DNA of 64,000 nt from NCBI RefSeq assembly GCF_013336795.1, contig NZ_JAAFZT010000003.1, positions 90,132-154,131 of the forward strand, written 5' to 3'. This document shows positions 31,138 to 40,885 of this stretch, piece after piece. A program made the translations under genes and the position numbers. Source of the stretch: Alteripontixanthobacter muriae (GTDB taxonomy: Bacteria > Pseudomonadota > Alphaproteobacteria > Sphingomonadales > Sphingomonadaceae). Each line of letters opens with the position of its first letter. Position 1 is the stretch's first letter. A model generated the notes under the pieces. That model saw nothing but the letters and a program-made list of their open reading frames with translations. It was not told the origin of the DNA and did no database searches.

Positions 31138-31601
31138 TCGACCTGCACCGAACGTTCGATGTTGAAATCGACAGGGCTTCCAACTCCGAAGCTGGTCCAT
31201 GTGGGCGTATAACGATCTCGCAGATTTAATATCAGCATTTCCGAAACAAGGTCGTCCGTCGCACAGCTGCTTCGGCTTGCGTAAGTCACGGTTTCCGTAT
31301 TGCAGCGGAAACGGGTTTCGATCTGCACCTTGTCAGCAGCCTCGGCACCGGCGATGTTCAGTGAAGCAGCGATGACCTGTTCCATTTTCGACGTATCCTT
31401 CACACCGCCATCGGCGAAGGTGAGCATGATCATCTCGCTTTCAGCAGCCCCGCTTTCCAGAACCTGATAGCGCGAAGCGATGCTCCCGATTTCGAACGCA
31501 CCCAGCGCGAGCAGGGCAAGGACCGGCGCAACGATGGCCGTTTCGATGATCACCGTTCCGCTACTGTTGCGAAGAAGCCGGTTTGAGATCCGCTGTATCA
31601 T
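31134..31601 (-). CDS. TadE-like minor pilin
   Basis: A 155-residue protein with the prepilin segment SGTVIIETAIVAPVLALLAL (about 14-33). The Gly-Thr-x-x-x-Glu pattern fits prepilin peptidase cleavage. Two cysteines near residues 100 and 114 could pair. It overlaps the neighbours on both sides by ATGA, so it is co-translated with the TadG-like protein upstream. Confidence 0.8.
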   Translation of the reverse strand: MIQRISNRLLRNSSGTVIIETAIVAPVLALLALGAFEIGSIASRYQVLESGAAESEMIMLTFADGGVKDTSKMEQVIAASLNIAGAEAADKVQIETRFRCNTETVTYASRSSCATDDLVSEMLILNLRDRYTPTWTSFGVGSPVDFNIERSVQVE

Positions 31602-32926
31602 GCGACCAGCCTCACTCCGCCCTTGACGTAACCGCCGCTCAGCGATTCATCGGTCGGGCAGAAGGTGGACAATTCCGCGCCGCCGCCGACTTCCACCCTG
31701 CTCGCCGAGATCAAGAGGCAATTGCCCGAAACCTGCGCACCGCCGTTGATGCGGATGGTGTTCGCCGGCGTGTAGATCAGCCCCTCGATCGCGCCCTTCG
31801 TATTGCCGTTGATGACGTGCTTCTGGTTCTCTCCGCCGATCTTGCTGTTCTTGTCTTCGAAGATCAGCACTCCGGCGTAGCGATCGGCGTAGGGCTCGTT
31901 GGGAGTGGTCAGGAACTGCGAGGAGGTCATCGGAGTGAGGGAAATCGGCGACTCTACCAGATTGCCGGTGTTGCCCGTTCCGCCAAGCTTCAGCTGCGCG
32001 CCATTCTTCAGGATGAACATGACACCGGTGCCCGTAATCGGATAATTGGTGCTGAGGTCCAGAACGCCGCCATCGATGACATAGGTGCCTGGCTTCATTG
32101 TCACCTGGCACTTGGCCACGAAGCCTGAATAAACGCCTGGCACTGGATTTGCGGTCTTGTTCTTGCCTGTGCTGCAATCAAGTGAGCGCTTGGTAGTGTC
32201 CTCCGGCTGCGGCGTGGGCAAGTCCTTATATTCGTCCACCAGCCCCGAAACGCCGGGGGTGACCGGAAGGCCGTCCGGTGCCTTGATGTCGCCGCACGCG
32301 GTGATGGAGTTGACATCCACCTCGGCGTTTTCAGCAATCTCGATCGCATATCCCGTGCCGATCTCATCCGTCACCTTGTGCTTGCGGCAGGACAGGGCAG
32401 CCAGGCCGCACTTGGCGTTCACCTTGGCGCCATTGTCGACCGAGATGCCGGTACCGTCCTCGCTCAACGCCTTGACGCAGGCTGCGAATGAATCGCCCTT
32501 ACGCCATGTCGCCTGCGCCGCTGCCTCTACCAGCAAAGGAGAGTCGGTGAGGAAGCTGCTGAAGGGCAGCCGACGCGTTGCGGAAATGCGAACCACGACG
32601 GAATTGCCGGTCCCGCCGCCATAATCGGCAAGTTGCACGGTCGGATCGCCTGCGAAGTCTTCCGTTACGCCCATATTGGCCGAAAATTCCTGCAGGGCGC
32701 GGTCATCATAAAGCGCCTCACGATCCGAGGCGAGGGCGAAGGCGCCGGCGATTGCGGCCTGGTCGACCGCGTGCTGCAACTCACGTTTCCAGAGATAATA
32801 TTGGGAAAAATCGGTTGCCAGACCCGCCCCACCGATGAGCGCGGGCATCCCTACGGCCATCAGCAATGTAGCATTGCCGCCACGGCTCTTCGCCAAATTG
32901 GCGAGGATCTTGCGAAAAGTCCCCAT
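31598..32926 (-). CDS. TadG-like pilus assembly protein
   Basis: First gene of the cluster, 442 residues. The N-terminus (about 15-40, GGNATLLMAVGMPALIGGAGLATDFSQYYLW) is the TadG/DUF2134 pattern found in Flp-pilus loci. A long extracytoplasmic domain follows, with paired cysteines (near 140, 165, 171, 201) and repeated Gly/Asn-rich strands such as TGTGVMFILKNGAQLKLGGTGNTG. These look like a beta-helix, perhaps an adhesive surface. No vWA MIDAS motif is seen. Its promoter must lie in 32927-33081. Confidence 0.78.
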   Translation of the reverse strand: MGTFRKILANLAKSRGGNATLLMAVGMPALIGGAGLATDFSQYYLWKRELQHAVDQAAIAGAFALASDREALYDDRALQEFSANMGVTEDFAGDPTVQLADYGGGTGNSVVVRISATRRLPFSSFLTDSPLLVEAAAQATWRKGDSFAACVKALSEDGTGISVDNGAKVNAKCGLAALSCRKHKVTDEIGTGYAIEIAENAEVDVNSITACGDIKAPDGLPVTPGVSGLVDEYKDLPTPQPEDTTKRSLDCSTGKNKTANPVPGVYSGFVAKCQVTMKPGTYVIDGGVLDLSTNYPITGTGVMFILKNGAQLKLGGTGNTGNLVESPISLTPMTSSQFLTTPNEPYADRYAGVLIFEDKNSKIGGENQKHVINGNTKGAIEGLIYTPANTIRINGGAQVSGNCLLISASRVEVGGGAELSTFCPTDESLSGGYVKGGVRLVA

Positions 32927-33081
32927 ATATCGCCCCCCGAATTCCGGTGTGTAACGCCTTAACGAACTCCTCCTCGCAGCATTTGGTAATCAGGACGCGA
33001 AGACACGTGGTTAATGGGTGGTGAGTCCCGCTTTCGCAGCTGAGGAAAGCGCCATGCAAAGATTGACACTACCGTGAGCGG

Positions 33082-33750
33082 GTGGCGAATGGCGCCATGC
33101 TTTCCGAACAGCTCGATTCTCTTCCCCTGGCATATCGGCTGGCGCTTTCGTACGCACCGAAGGGCGCTCGGGATCCGACTTTGACGCTGATGCTTCTCGA
33201 TCTGCGTCTCGCCGAAACTCTGCGCAAGCATGGCGAACCCCTGATCGCCCAGATAAAGCTCGCCTGGTGGCGCGATCGCTTGGGCGAAAATCCATCCGGC
33301 TGGCCCAAGGGAGAGCCGCTGCTGGAGCGGCTGGGGAACTGGCCCGGCTCTACAAGCGGGCTGAGCGCGATGGTAGATGGCTGGGAAGTGCTAGTCTCCG
33401 ATGATCTGACCCCACCTGCCATCATGGCCTATGCCGATGGCAGGGCCGCGGGGTGGGTGACGCTCGCAACCGCTCTCGCCCAGGATGGCTTCGTGGGGAA
33501 TACCACGGCTGCCGCTCGAAATTGGGTGCTTGGCGACCTTGCCATGCACTTGCATGATGGTGAGGAGCGCGCCGCGGTCCAAACTGCAGTTGCTACTTCC
33601 TCGAGCGGCGGCACGCTACCCCGCGCCATGCGTCCACTGGCGATTCTGCGCGGATTGAGTCAGAGGGCCTTGCGGCGCGGTGATGCCGAATTACTGCCGG
33701 ACGCAGGTGCCTTCGGTCTCGCGCTGCGGATCGGGATTGCTGGTCGCTAA
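33082..33750 (+). CDS. Squalene/phytoene synthase-like protein lacking Asp-rich motifs
   Basis: A 222-residue all-helical protein of the isoprenoid synthase class I, HH type. The segment LIAQIKLAWWRDRLG (about 55-70) is the family's conserved helix, but the two Asp-rich metal motifs (DxxxD) of true phytoene or squalene synthases are absent. It resembles the NDUFAF6-like branch, an assembly factor of respiratory complex I in mitochondria, which is also non-catalytic. A scaffolding or assembly role is inference. The GTG at 33082 or ATG at 33097 is the start. Confidence 0.72.
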   Translation: MANGAMLSEQLDSLPLAYRLALSYAPKGARDPTLTLMLLDLRLAETLRKHGEPLIAQIKLAWWRDRLGENPSGWPKGEPLLERLGNWPGSTSGLSAMVDGWEVLVSDDLTPPAIMAYADGRAAGWVTLATALAQDGFVGNTTAAARNWVLGDLAMHLHDGEERAAVQTAVATSSSGGTLPRAMRPLAILRGLSQRALRRGDAELLPDAGAFGLALRIGIAGR

Positions 33751-33776
33751 GAGCCTTTGTGACGAAAGTTGGAATA

Positions 33777-34235
33777 ATGAACCGCATGGTCTTGGGCGAC
33801 GTTCTTGCCTTGCTGATGGTCGGCATAGGCCTGTTCTGGTGGCAGGGCAGGGCGCAGGTCGAAGAAGGTGCACCGCCTCCCGAACCGGCTACCGTTCAGC
33901 CCCCGGACGACGAATTGCCGGAAGCTGACGTGACCGGGTTGCGCGGCCCGGCCCTGCCGGAAGTGACCGAACTCTCGCGCGAGCAAAAACGATTTTTTCG
34001 TTACGACCGCAACCGCGATCTGAAGATCACGCGGTCGGAAATGCTGTCGAGCCGCACCGCCGCCTTCCGCAAGCTGGACAGGGACGGCAACAATCTGCTC
34101 ACATTCGAGGAATGGGCAGTAACCACGGTCGACAAGTTCGAAGGGGCGGATGGCGATGGGAACCGTGAACTAAGCCCGGATGAATTCGCAACTACCGCTC
34201 CCAAGCGAAGGGCCAAACCGGCTTGTCGCTGCTGA
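33777..34235 (+). CDS. Membrane-anchored EF-hand protein
   Basis: A 152-residue protein with an N-terminal membrane segment (about 4-22, MVLGDVLALLMVGIGLFWW), a Pro-rich linker (about 30-65) and three EF-hand loops: DRNRDLKITRSE, DRDGNNLLTFEE and DGDGNRELSPDE. Loops two and three have normal Asp/Glu positions; loop one is weaker. It is likely a periplasmic calcium sensor or buffer. The ATG at 33777 is preferred to the GTG at 33759. Function unknown. Confidence 0.8.
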   Translation: MNRMVLGDVLALLMVGIGLFWWQGRAQVEEGAPPPEPATVQPPDDELPEADVTGLRGPALPEVTELSREQKRFFRYDRNRDLKITRSEMLSSRTAAFRKLDRDGNNLLTFEEWAVTTVDKFEGADGDGNRELSPDEFATTAPKRRAKPACRC

Positions 34236-34266
34236 ATGTAATTGCCTGCCCAAGCCAGGAACCTGC

Positions 34267-35625
34267 TCAGGCGGGCACCGGCTCCCCCTCTGTTAGCCAG
34301 GCACCGAACTCCGCCTTCGCCCGGGTCGTGTATGCTTCCTTGCGCTGCTTCTTCTTCACATCGTGCAGCGGCGGAAACAGGCCAAAATTGACATTCATCG
34401 GCTGATAGGTCTCTGCTTCGGCATCACCGGTGATGTGGCTGAGCAACGCACCCATGGCACTGGTCGGCGGCGGAGCGATCCATGTTTCACCTGCCAGTTC
34501 TGCTGCCGCCATCAGCCCGACCAGCAATCCGATCGCGCTGCTTTCGACATAACCTTCACAGCCGGTAATCTGCCCGGCGAAGCGGATGTGACCAGCCTCT
34601 CTCAGGCGCAACTGCCGGTCGAGCACGAGAGGCGCGTTGAGAAACGTGTTGCGATGCAGACCGCCCAGCCGCGCGAATTCGGCGTTCTGCAATCCCGGGA
34701 TCGTGCGGAAAAGTTCCACTTGTGCGCCGTGCTTCAGCTTGGTCTGGAAGCCGACCATGTTCCACAACGTGCCGAGGCGGTTGTCCTGCCGAAGCTGGAC
34801 GACGGCGTACGGCCAGCGGCCCGTCCGCGGATCATCCAAGCCGACGGGCTTCATGGGGCCGAAGCGTAATGTGTCGACGCCGCGGGAAGCCATCACCTCG
34901 ACCGGCATGCAGCCTTCGAAATAGGGCGTGTTTGCTTCCCATTCCTTGAAGACGGTTTTCTCGCCCTCCAGCAAGCCTTGGTGGAAGGCGAGATATTCGT
35001 CCTTATTCATCGGGCAGTTGATGTAATCCTTGCCCGCTTCCTCCTGCTCGCCCTCGAAGCTTGAATTCTTGTCCCAGCGCGACTGGAACCAGCAGATGTC
35101 CATGTCGATGGATTCGCGGTGGACGATGGGGGCGATGGCATCGAAGAAGGCGAGGCTGTCCTGGCCCGTGGCCCGGCCGATGCTGCCGGCGAGGGATGCT
35201 GCCGTCAGCGGCCCTGTGGCGATGATGGTCGGTCCGGCATCGGGCAGGTTGTCGATGCGTTCCCGTACGATAGTGATGTTGTCGTGACCGGCGAGGCGGC
35301 GTTCCACTTCAGCCGAAAAGGCATCACGGTCGACTGCCATGGCGGAACCGGCCGGAACGCGCGCCACCTCCCCCGCTGCCATGATGAGCGAATCGAGCCG
35401 CCGCATCTCGTGGTGGAGGAGGCCGACCGCATTTTTCTCGTCATCATCCGACCGGAAGGAATTGGAGCAGACAAGTTCGGCCAAACCGTCGGTGTGGTGA
35501 GCAGGCGTGCGGTCGCCCCCGCCGCGCATTTCGGACAGGCGTACGCGATAGCTGCGCCTGGCCAGCTGCCATGCGGCTTCGCTTCCGGCAAGGCCGCCGC
35601 CGATGATGTGGATGTCATGCGTCAT
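34267..35625 (-). CDS. trmFO: tRNA (uracil-54) methyltransferase, folate/FAD type, TrmFO
   Basis: Makes 5-methyluridine 54 in the tRNA T loop using methylene-tetrahydrofolate and FADH2. The protein has 452 residues from MTHDIHI. The FAD motif is [13 protein letters not shown] (about 5-17). The two redox-active cysteines are in [11 protein letters not shown] (about 51) and [12 protein letters not shown] (about 352). An in-frame ATG two codons earlier is possible. It belongs to the GidA-related family. Confidence 0.96.
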   Translation of the reverse strand: MTHDIHIIGGGLAGSEAAWQLARRSYRVRLSEMRGGGDRTPAHHTDGLAELVCSNSFRSDDDEKNAVGLLHHEMRRLDSLIMAAGEVARVPAGSAMAVDRDAFSAEVERRLAGHDNITIVRERIDNLPDAGPTIIATGPLTAASLAGSIGRATGQDSLAFFDAIAPIVHRESIDMDICWFQSRWDKNSSFEGEQEEAGKDYINCPMNKDEYLAFHQGLLEGEKTVFKEWEANTPYFEGCMPVEVMASRGVDTLRFGPMKPVGLDDPRTGRWPYAVVQLRQDNRLGTLWNMVGFQTKLKHGAQVELFRTIPGLQNAEFARLGGLHRNTFLNAPLVLDRQLRLREAGHIRFAGQITGCEGYVESSAIGLLVGLMAAAELAGETWIAPPPTSAMGALLSHITGDAEAETYQPMNVNFGLFPPLHDVKKKQRKEAYTTRAKAEFGAWLTEGEPVPA

Positions 35626-35706
35626 GTCCACGCGTCTAGTCCTTGCGCCCCATCCTGTTCAAGGCCAAGCATCGCAAGCAGATTTGGATTGAGGGCCTGA
35701 GGCGAA

Positions 35707-36357
35707 ATGCGAAGAACATTGGCGGACCACCGGCCCTGGCTTTTGCTGAGCATAAGTGCTGCCATAGCGTATTTTCTCCTGATGGATGGGCGACTTGGTG
35801 GCCTGTTTCTCATTATCATCAAGGGGCTGGCTGCCGGGTCGCTAGCGGTCTACGCTGCACGCAAGAGCCATCTGCCCGATGCCCGTTTGCTCGCGCTGGT
35901 GATGGCGCTCTCGGCCGTGGCCGACATGACGCTGGAGCTGTATTTCGGTGCGGGGGGAGGGCTGTTCTTCGCAGCCCATGTCGCCGCGTTGGCGCTGTAT
36001 TTGCGCAATCTGCGTCACCAGCTCGCTTTCAGCCAGAAACTCGCAGCTGTCGGCCTCCTGATCTTCACACCGATGATCGCGTGGCTGTTAACGCTTTCCA
36101 CAACCATCGCCATCTACGCGCTTGTGCTCGGCGGCATGGCCGGTGCGGCCTGGATGAGCCGATTCCCGCGTTATCGAACGGGCACGGGCGCAGTCCTGAT
36201 TGTCATATCCAACCTCCTGATTTTCGCCCGGGTCGGCGGAGATCTGGACGTAGGCCTGACCGACTGGCTGACGTGGCCGTTTTACTATTCCGGGCAGTTC
36301 CTGATCGCCACCGGGGTCATTCAGACACTCCGCCGTGAAGCCCCTGCGAGGCGATAA
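35707..36357 (+). CDS. YhhN-family membrane protein (lysoplasmalogenase-like)
   Basis: A 216-residue integral membrane protein with about seven to eight hydrophobic segments. The family features KGLAAGSLAVYAA and the DMTLEL and HVAALALYLRN segments are seen in the first half. YhhN relatives include mammalian TMEM86B, which hydrolyses lysoplasmalogen; whether bacterial ones do this is unclear. It is divergent from trmFO and convergent with gyrA. Confidence 0.82.
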   Translation: MRRTLADHRPWLLLSISAAIAYFLLMDGRLGGLFLIIIKGLAAGSLAVYAARKSHLPDARLLALVMALSAVADMTLELYFGAGGGLFFAAHVAALALYLRNLRHQLAFSQKLAAVGLLIFTPMIAWLLTLSTTIAIYALVLGGMAGAAWMSRFPRYRTGTGAVLIVISNLLIFARVGGDLDVGLTDWLTWPFYYSGQFLIATGVIQTLRREAPARR

Positions 36358-36359
36358 AT

Positions 36360-36392
36360 GCCGGGGGCGGGGCGCAGCTCCCCGCCTCCGGC
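36360..36392. terminator. Bidirectional hairpin between YhhN and gyrA
   Basis: GCCGG-GGGCGGGG pairs with CCCCGCC-TCCGGC around a seven-base loop, in the 49-base gap between two convergent genes. There is no T tract, so its effect is uncertain. Confidence 0.5.
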
Positions 36393-36406
36393 CAATTCGT
36401 GCAGAA

Positions 36407-39205
36407 CTATTCCGGCGCTTCGTCTTCATCGAGATTGTCGTCCCGATCCACCGTCGTGTGCGGGGCGGTTACGTTGGTTTGCCGGCCGACGATCTCCTCG
36501 ATGATGGCCTCTTCCGCTTCGTTTTCAGGTGTTTCATCATCGTCGAGGCGAACGGCGCTGACGATGTGTTCGCCCTTGCCGACGTTGAACAGGCGCACGC
36601 CCGAGCTTGCCCGGCCGATGACCCGCAAACTGTCGAGGCCAATGCGAATGAGCTTCGCCTGATCGGTCACCAGCATCAGCTGGTGATCCTTGGTCGCGGC
36701 AAAGCTCGCAACCACGGGCCCGTTGCGTTCAATATTGTCGATGTTAGTGACGCCCTGGCCTCCGCGACCCGATCGGCGGTATTCATAGGCAGACGACATC
36801 TTGCCGTAGCCATTGGCGCAAATGGTCAGGATGAACTCCTCCTTCTCCGCCATGTCGCTATGCTCTTCGGACAGGGAGTCGCCGCCACCATCGGACTTCC
36901 AGGGCGCTACGCGCAGGTAGGCGTCGCGTTCCTCTGGCGAGGCGGAGCCGCCATGCAGGATTGAAAGCGAAACAACCTCGTCATCGTCACGCAGGCGCAT
37001 GCCGCGCACACCGGTCGATGTGCGGCTGCGAAATTCGCGAACATCTTCGGCGTCGAAGCGAATCGCCCGGCCAAGGCGCGTCGCCAGCAAGACATCATCG
37101 CCCGATTCCAGCAGCGCCACGCCGATCAGGCGGTCGTTGCTGTCATCATCGAAGCGCATGGCGAATTTGCCGTTGCTGGGAATGTTGGTGAATGCGTCCA
37201 TGCCGTTGCGCCGCACGTTCCCGCGCGCGGTGGCGAAAACGACGTTAAGGCTGCCCCAGCTCTCCTCATCCTCGGGCAGGGGCAGAACCGTACGGATAGT
37301 CTCCCCCTCTTCCAGAGAAGGCAGTAGATTGACGATGGGGCGGCCTCGCGTCGTCGGCGTGCCTTCCGGCAGTTTCCAGACCTTGAGGCGATAGACCTTA
37401 CCCTTGTTCGAGAAGAACAGGACAGGATTATGCGTGCTGGTCACGAACATCTCGCTGACCGCGTCCTCTTCCTTCGTTGCCATGCCGGCGCGGCCCTTGC
37501 CGCCACGGTTCTGGGCGCGGAAGGTCGAAAGCGGGGTCCGCTTAATGTAACCGTCCAGCGTGACGGTAACGACCATCTCGTCGCGTTCGATCAGATCTTC
37601 ATCGTCAAGCCCGTCCCAGGCAGGTGCGATCTGCGACAGGCGAGGGGTTGCATAGGTGTCGCGCACTTCCTGCAACTCGCCGCGCATGACCTCATACAGC
37701 TTGCGCCGGTCGGCAAGGATCTCGAGATAACCCGCGATCTGGTCGGAAAGCTCCTTCAGTTCTTCGCCGATCTCGTCACGGCCGAGTGCGGTCAGGCGAT
37801 GCAGGCGAAGGTCGAGGATGGCCTTCACTTGCCGCTGCGAAAGACGATAGGTGCCACCTTCCTGCTCGCTGTCAGGCTCGATCGCTTCGACCAGACGGAT
37901 ATATTGCGCGATGTCGCCGATGGGCCAGTCGCGCGTCAGCAGCGCGGCGCGTGCAGCAGCCGGGTTCGAGGCTCCGCGAATAATCGCGACCACTTCATCG
38001 AGATTGGATACAGCGACCACGAGGCCAAGCAAAATGTGTGCCCGGTCGCGCGCCTTGTTCAGTTCGAACTTCGTGCGGCGGGTGATGACCTGCTCGCGGA
38101 AAGCAATGAAGGACGCGATGATATCGCGCAGCGACAGCGTCTCGGGGCGTCCGCCGCGGATGGCCAGCATGTTGGCGGGGAAGCTGGACTGGGCCGGCGT
38201 GTGCCGCCAGATCTGGTTGAGCACCACCTCTGGCGTAGCATCGCGCTTCAGGTCGACGACGACGCGAACGCCCATGCGGCTCGACTCGTCGCGGATATCC
38301 GCCACGCCCTCGATCCGCTTTTCCTTGGCGGCTTCGGCTATCTTTTCCACCAGGCTGTTCTTGCCGACCTGGAACGGGATCGAAGTGAAGATGATGGCAC
38401 GACGACCTTCGCCGCGTCCGCCTTTCCCTTCCTCGATCTCGTGCCGGGCACGCATGAGGATGGAACCGCGGCCCGTCATGTAAGCGGACCGCGCGCCAGC
38501 GGTGCCAAGGATCAGCGGTGCGGTCGGAAAATCCGGCCCGGGAATGATGGCGAAAAGTTCTTCCGAGGTGATCCCGGGATTGTCCATGAAGGCAAAACAG
38601 CCGTCGATGACCTCGCCCAGATTGTGCGGCGGCACGTTGGTGGCCATGCCGACCGCGATCCCGCCTGCGCCATTGACGAGCAGATTGGGGAAGCGGGCGG
38701 GCAGTACCGTCGGCTCACGCCGCGAACCGTCATAATTGTCCGCAAAATCGACGGTATCCTTGTCGAGATCGTCCAGCAGCATGTTGGCGACGCGTGCCAG
38801 GCGTGCCTCCGTGTAGCGCATGGATGCGGGCGGATCGGGATCCATCGAGCCGAAATTGCCCTGACCATCGACCAGCGGCACGCGAAGCGACCAGTCCTGG
38901 GTCATCCGCGCGAGTGCATCATAGATCGAGGAATCGCCGTGCGGATGGTAGTTGCCCATCGTGTCGCCGACGATCTTGGCGCTCTTGCGATAGGGCCGCC
39001 CAGCGACGAAGCCGCCTTCCTGGCTGGCGAACAAGATCCGCCGATGAACCGGCTTCAATCCGTCGCGCACGTCGGGCAGGGCGCGGCTGACGATCACGCT
39101 CATCGCGTAATCGAGATAGCTTGCCTTCATTTCCTCGACGATGTCGATACGGCCGTGGTCACCCGGCGTTGCGGGCGGAACTATGGTTTGAATGTCGTCG
39201 CTCAA
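36407..39205 (-). CDS. gyrA: DNA gyrase subunit A
   Basis: Breaks and rejoins DNA in the gyrase tetramer. The protein has 932 residues. The quinolone-region motif HPHGDSSIYDALARM (about 81-95) is wild type (Ser and Asp at the two key positions). The catalytic Tyr is in SMRYTEARL (about 125). QNRGGKGRAG marks the GyrA box before the beta-pinwheel. In the C-terminal domain an extra acidic stretch with DGGGDSLSEEHSD (about 785-800) precedes ICANGYGKMS. The end is an acidic tail, DRDDNLDEDEAPE. Confidence 0.97.
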   Translation of the reverse strand: MSDDIQTIVPPATPGDHGRIDIVEEMKASYLDYAMSVIVSRALPDVRDGLKPVHRRILFASQEGGFVAGRPYRKSAKIVGDTMGNYHPHGDSSIYDALARMTQDWSLRVPLVDGQGNFGSMDPDPPASMRYTEARLARVANMLLDDLDKDTVDFADNYDGSRREPTVLPARFPNLLVNGAGGIAVGMATNVPPHNLGEVIDGCFAFMDNPGITSEELFAIIPGPDFPTAPLILGTAGARSAYMTGRGSILMRARHEIEEGKGGRGEGRRAIIFTSIPFQVGKNSLVEKIAEAAKEKRIEGVADIRDESSRMGVRVVVDLKRDATPEVVLNQIWRHTPAQSSFPANMLAIRGGRPETLSLRDIIASFIAFREQVITRRTKFELNKARDRAHILLGLVVAVSNLDEVVAIIRGASNPAAARAALLTRDWPIGDIAQYIRLVEAIEPDSEQEGGTYRLSQRQVKAILDLRLHRLTALGRDEIGEELKELSDQIAGYLEILADRRKLYEVMRGELQEVRDTYATPRLSQIAPAWDGLDDEDLIERDEMVVTVTLDGYIKRTPLSTFRAQNRGGKGRAGMATKEEDAVSEMFVTSTHNPVLFFSNKGKVYRLKVWKLPEGTPTTRGRPIVNLLPSLEEGETIRTVLPLPEDEESWGSLNVVFATARGNVRRNGMDAFTNIPSNGKFAMRFDDDSNDRLIGVALLESGDDVLLATRLGRAIRFDAEDVREFRSRTSTGVRGMRLRDDDEVVSLSILHGGSASPEERDAYLRVAPWKSDGGGDSLSEEHSDMAEKEEFILTICANGYGKMSSAYEYRRSGRGGQGVTNIDNIERNGPVVASFAATKDHQLMLVTDQAKLIRIGLDSLRVIGRASSGVRLFNVGKGEHIVSAVRLDDDETPENEAEEAIIEEIVGRQTNVTAPHTTVDRDDNLDEDEAPE

Positions 39206-39524
39206 GGCGGGCCTGATCCGTTAGTAGCGTGGCGTGCAAGGCCACGGTTCAGCGTTAAGTCGCACAGCTTAGGGCATGGCGCCGCGATAGGCCACCGATA
39301 GCTGCTGTCGACGCGGGGCGAGGCGGCCGTTTTCCACATAAGTTTGCGAGACCCGCCTCGTCTATGTGCCAGCGGGCGGGCAACAGCCTGCCAGCGCCAT
39401 TCAAAATCGGTTCAGCCGCAAATGCATAGGGCACAGGCAAATGGGTCAGGCAAGGGATGCTGAAACTACCCGTGCCATCAGGCGTTAAGCCCGGAACACC
39501 CGGAATTTCAAGGGAGACTACTTC
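39206..39524. other. 319-base gap between gyrA and the TPR gene
   Basis: Both genes read outward, so the gap should hold two promoters. I see an eight-base inverted repeat CGAGGCGG (39319-39326) / CCGCCTCG (39353-39360) and an AAGGGAG ribosome site at its right end. No ORF is supported. Confidence 0.4.
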
Positions 39525-40823
39525 ATGACTTCGATTATCGGTTCGACTTTCCGCGGCGCCAGGCCGGTTTCGCGCTTCGCACTGGCCATTGCGCTGGCGA
39601 CGGGCGCAGCCGTCGGTGTGACCGCACTGGAAGCGCCTGCTTTCGCACAAAAAAAGAAGAAAGCTGAAGCAGGCGAAGCCAAGGATTACTCGAAAGGCTT
39701 CATAGCGGCCTATCAGCCGATCCAGGAGCAGATCACCGCTGCAGGCAATGCTGCTGGTGCAGTCGGATCGGTGCCCGCGTTGAAGGCAGCCGCCCAGACA
39801 GCCGATGATCGGTTCGCCGCTGGTCAGTTGATATATTCGATCGGTCGCGACGCTCAGGACATGGCCTTGCAGCGCGAGGCTGTCGCCATGCTGATCGACA
39901 GCGGAAAGCTGCCTGCGGCCGATGTGGGGCGGTACAACTTTCTGGCCGGCCAACTGGCCTATCAGCAAGAGGATTATCCGGCGGCACGTTCCTATATCGA
40001 ACAGGCAATCGCGGCCGGTTGGACCGAGAACAATCCCCAGACGCTGATCGCGGAAAGCTATTTCGCGGAAAACAACAATCAGGCAGGTCTGGAATATCTC
40101 GACCGGGCCATTCAGGCGCGCGTGGATGCGGGGCAGCCAGTCGACGAGAACTGGATCAAGCGCGGCCTCTCCATCGCCTATAATTCAGACATGGCGCCTC
40201 AGGCGGAAAATTACAGCCGCCTGCTCGTGCAGTACTACCCTTCGGCTCAGAACTGGGGTGATGCAGTTGGGATCCTGCGCAACAACAATGCGTATGGGGA
40301 CGAAGAACTGCTCGACCTGCTTCGTCTTTCACAGCGTACGAATTCCTTGCGCACTGCACGCGATTACGTCGACTACATCGAAACCGCCGATCCGCGGCGG
40401 CTTCCCATCGAGGTCGGCCGCGTAATCGAGCAGGGCAAGGCCGCCGGTCTGCTCAATTCTTCCGACCGTTACGTGAACGAAGCCGAGACCATGTCCCGCA
40501 GCGGCGCAAGCCTGGTGCGCGAGGACTTCGCCAGCCTCGAGGCCGATGCCCGTTCGGCCAGCGGCAGCGCACAAGTCGCAATCGCGGCAGGTGACGCCTA
40601 CCTTAGCGACAACCAGCCCGCCAAGGCCGAAGAGCTTTACCGGGTTGCTTTGGCCAAGCCCAATGTCAATGCGGCCCTTGCGCTGACGCGCCTTGGCATT
40701 GCTCAGCTTGATCAGGGCAATACCGCTGAAGCTAATGCCACTTTTACAAAGGTCGAAGGTGCGCGTCAGGCGATTGCACGCCTTTGGAGCACCTATGCGA
40801 TGCAGGAGGCTTCCGGTCAGTAA
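39525..40823 (+). CDS. Secreted TPR-repeat protein
   Basis: A 432-residue protein with a signal peptide (about residues 1-41, ending A-F-A-Q), a lysine-rich stretch just after it (KKKKAE), and tetratricopeptide-like helices across the rest. Examples are YNFLAGQLAYQQEDYPAARSYIEQAIAAG near residue 130 and ALTRLGIAQLDQGNTAEANATF near 390. It is likely a periplasmic scaffold. No enzyme motif is seen. It has the ribosome site AAGGGAG and a terminator behind it. Confidence 0.75.
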   Translation: MTSIIGSTFRGARPVSRFALAIALATGAAVGVTALEAPAFAQKKKKAEAGEAKDYSKGFIAAYQPIQEQITAAGNAAGAVGSVPALKAAAQTADDRFAAGQLIYSIGRDAQDMALQREAVAMLIDSGKLPAADVGRYNFLAGQLAYQQEDYPAARSYIEQAIAAGWTENNPQTLIAESYFAENNNQAGLEYLDRAIQARVDAGQPVDENWIKRGLSIAYNSDMAPQAENYSRLLVQYYPSAQNWGDAVGILRNNNAYGDEELLDLLRLSQRTNSLRTARDYVDYIETADPRRLPIEVGRVIEQGKAAGLLNSSDRYVNEAETMSRSGASLVREDFASLEADARSASGSAQVAIAAGDAYLSDNQPAKAEELYRVALAKPNVNAALALTRLGIAQLDQGNTAEANATFTKVEGARQAIARLWSTYAMQEASGQ

Positions 40824-40851
40824 TTCGACCAGAACTTCATAGAAAGTGAAG

Positions 40852-40885
40852 ATGGCGCGGTTCCTCACGGGATCGCGCCATTTTC
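40852..40885 (+). terminator. Intrinsic terminator behind the TPR gene
   Basis: ATGGCGCG (40852-40859) pairs with CGCGCCAT (40874-40881), followed by TTTT. It is 29 bases behind the stop. Confidence 0.75.

Noticed and set aside
37430..39301. A 623-codon forward frame opposite gyrA
   Set aside because: It is exactly antisense to the gyrA coding sequence, with a composition expected from GC-rich third positions and no domain pattern.
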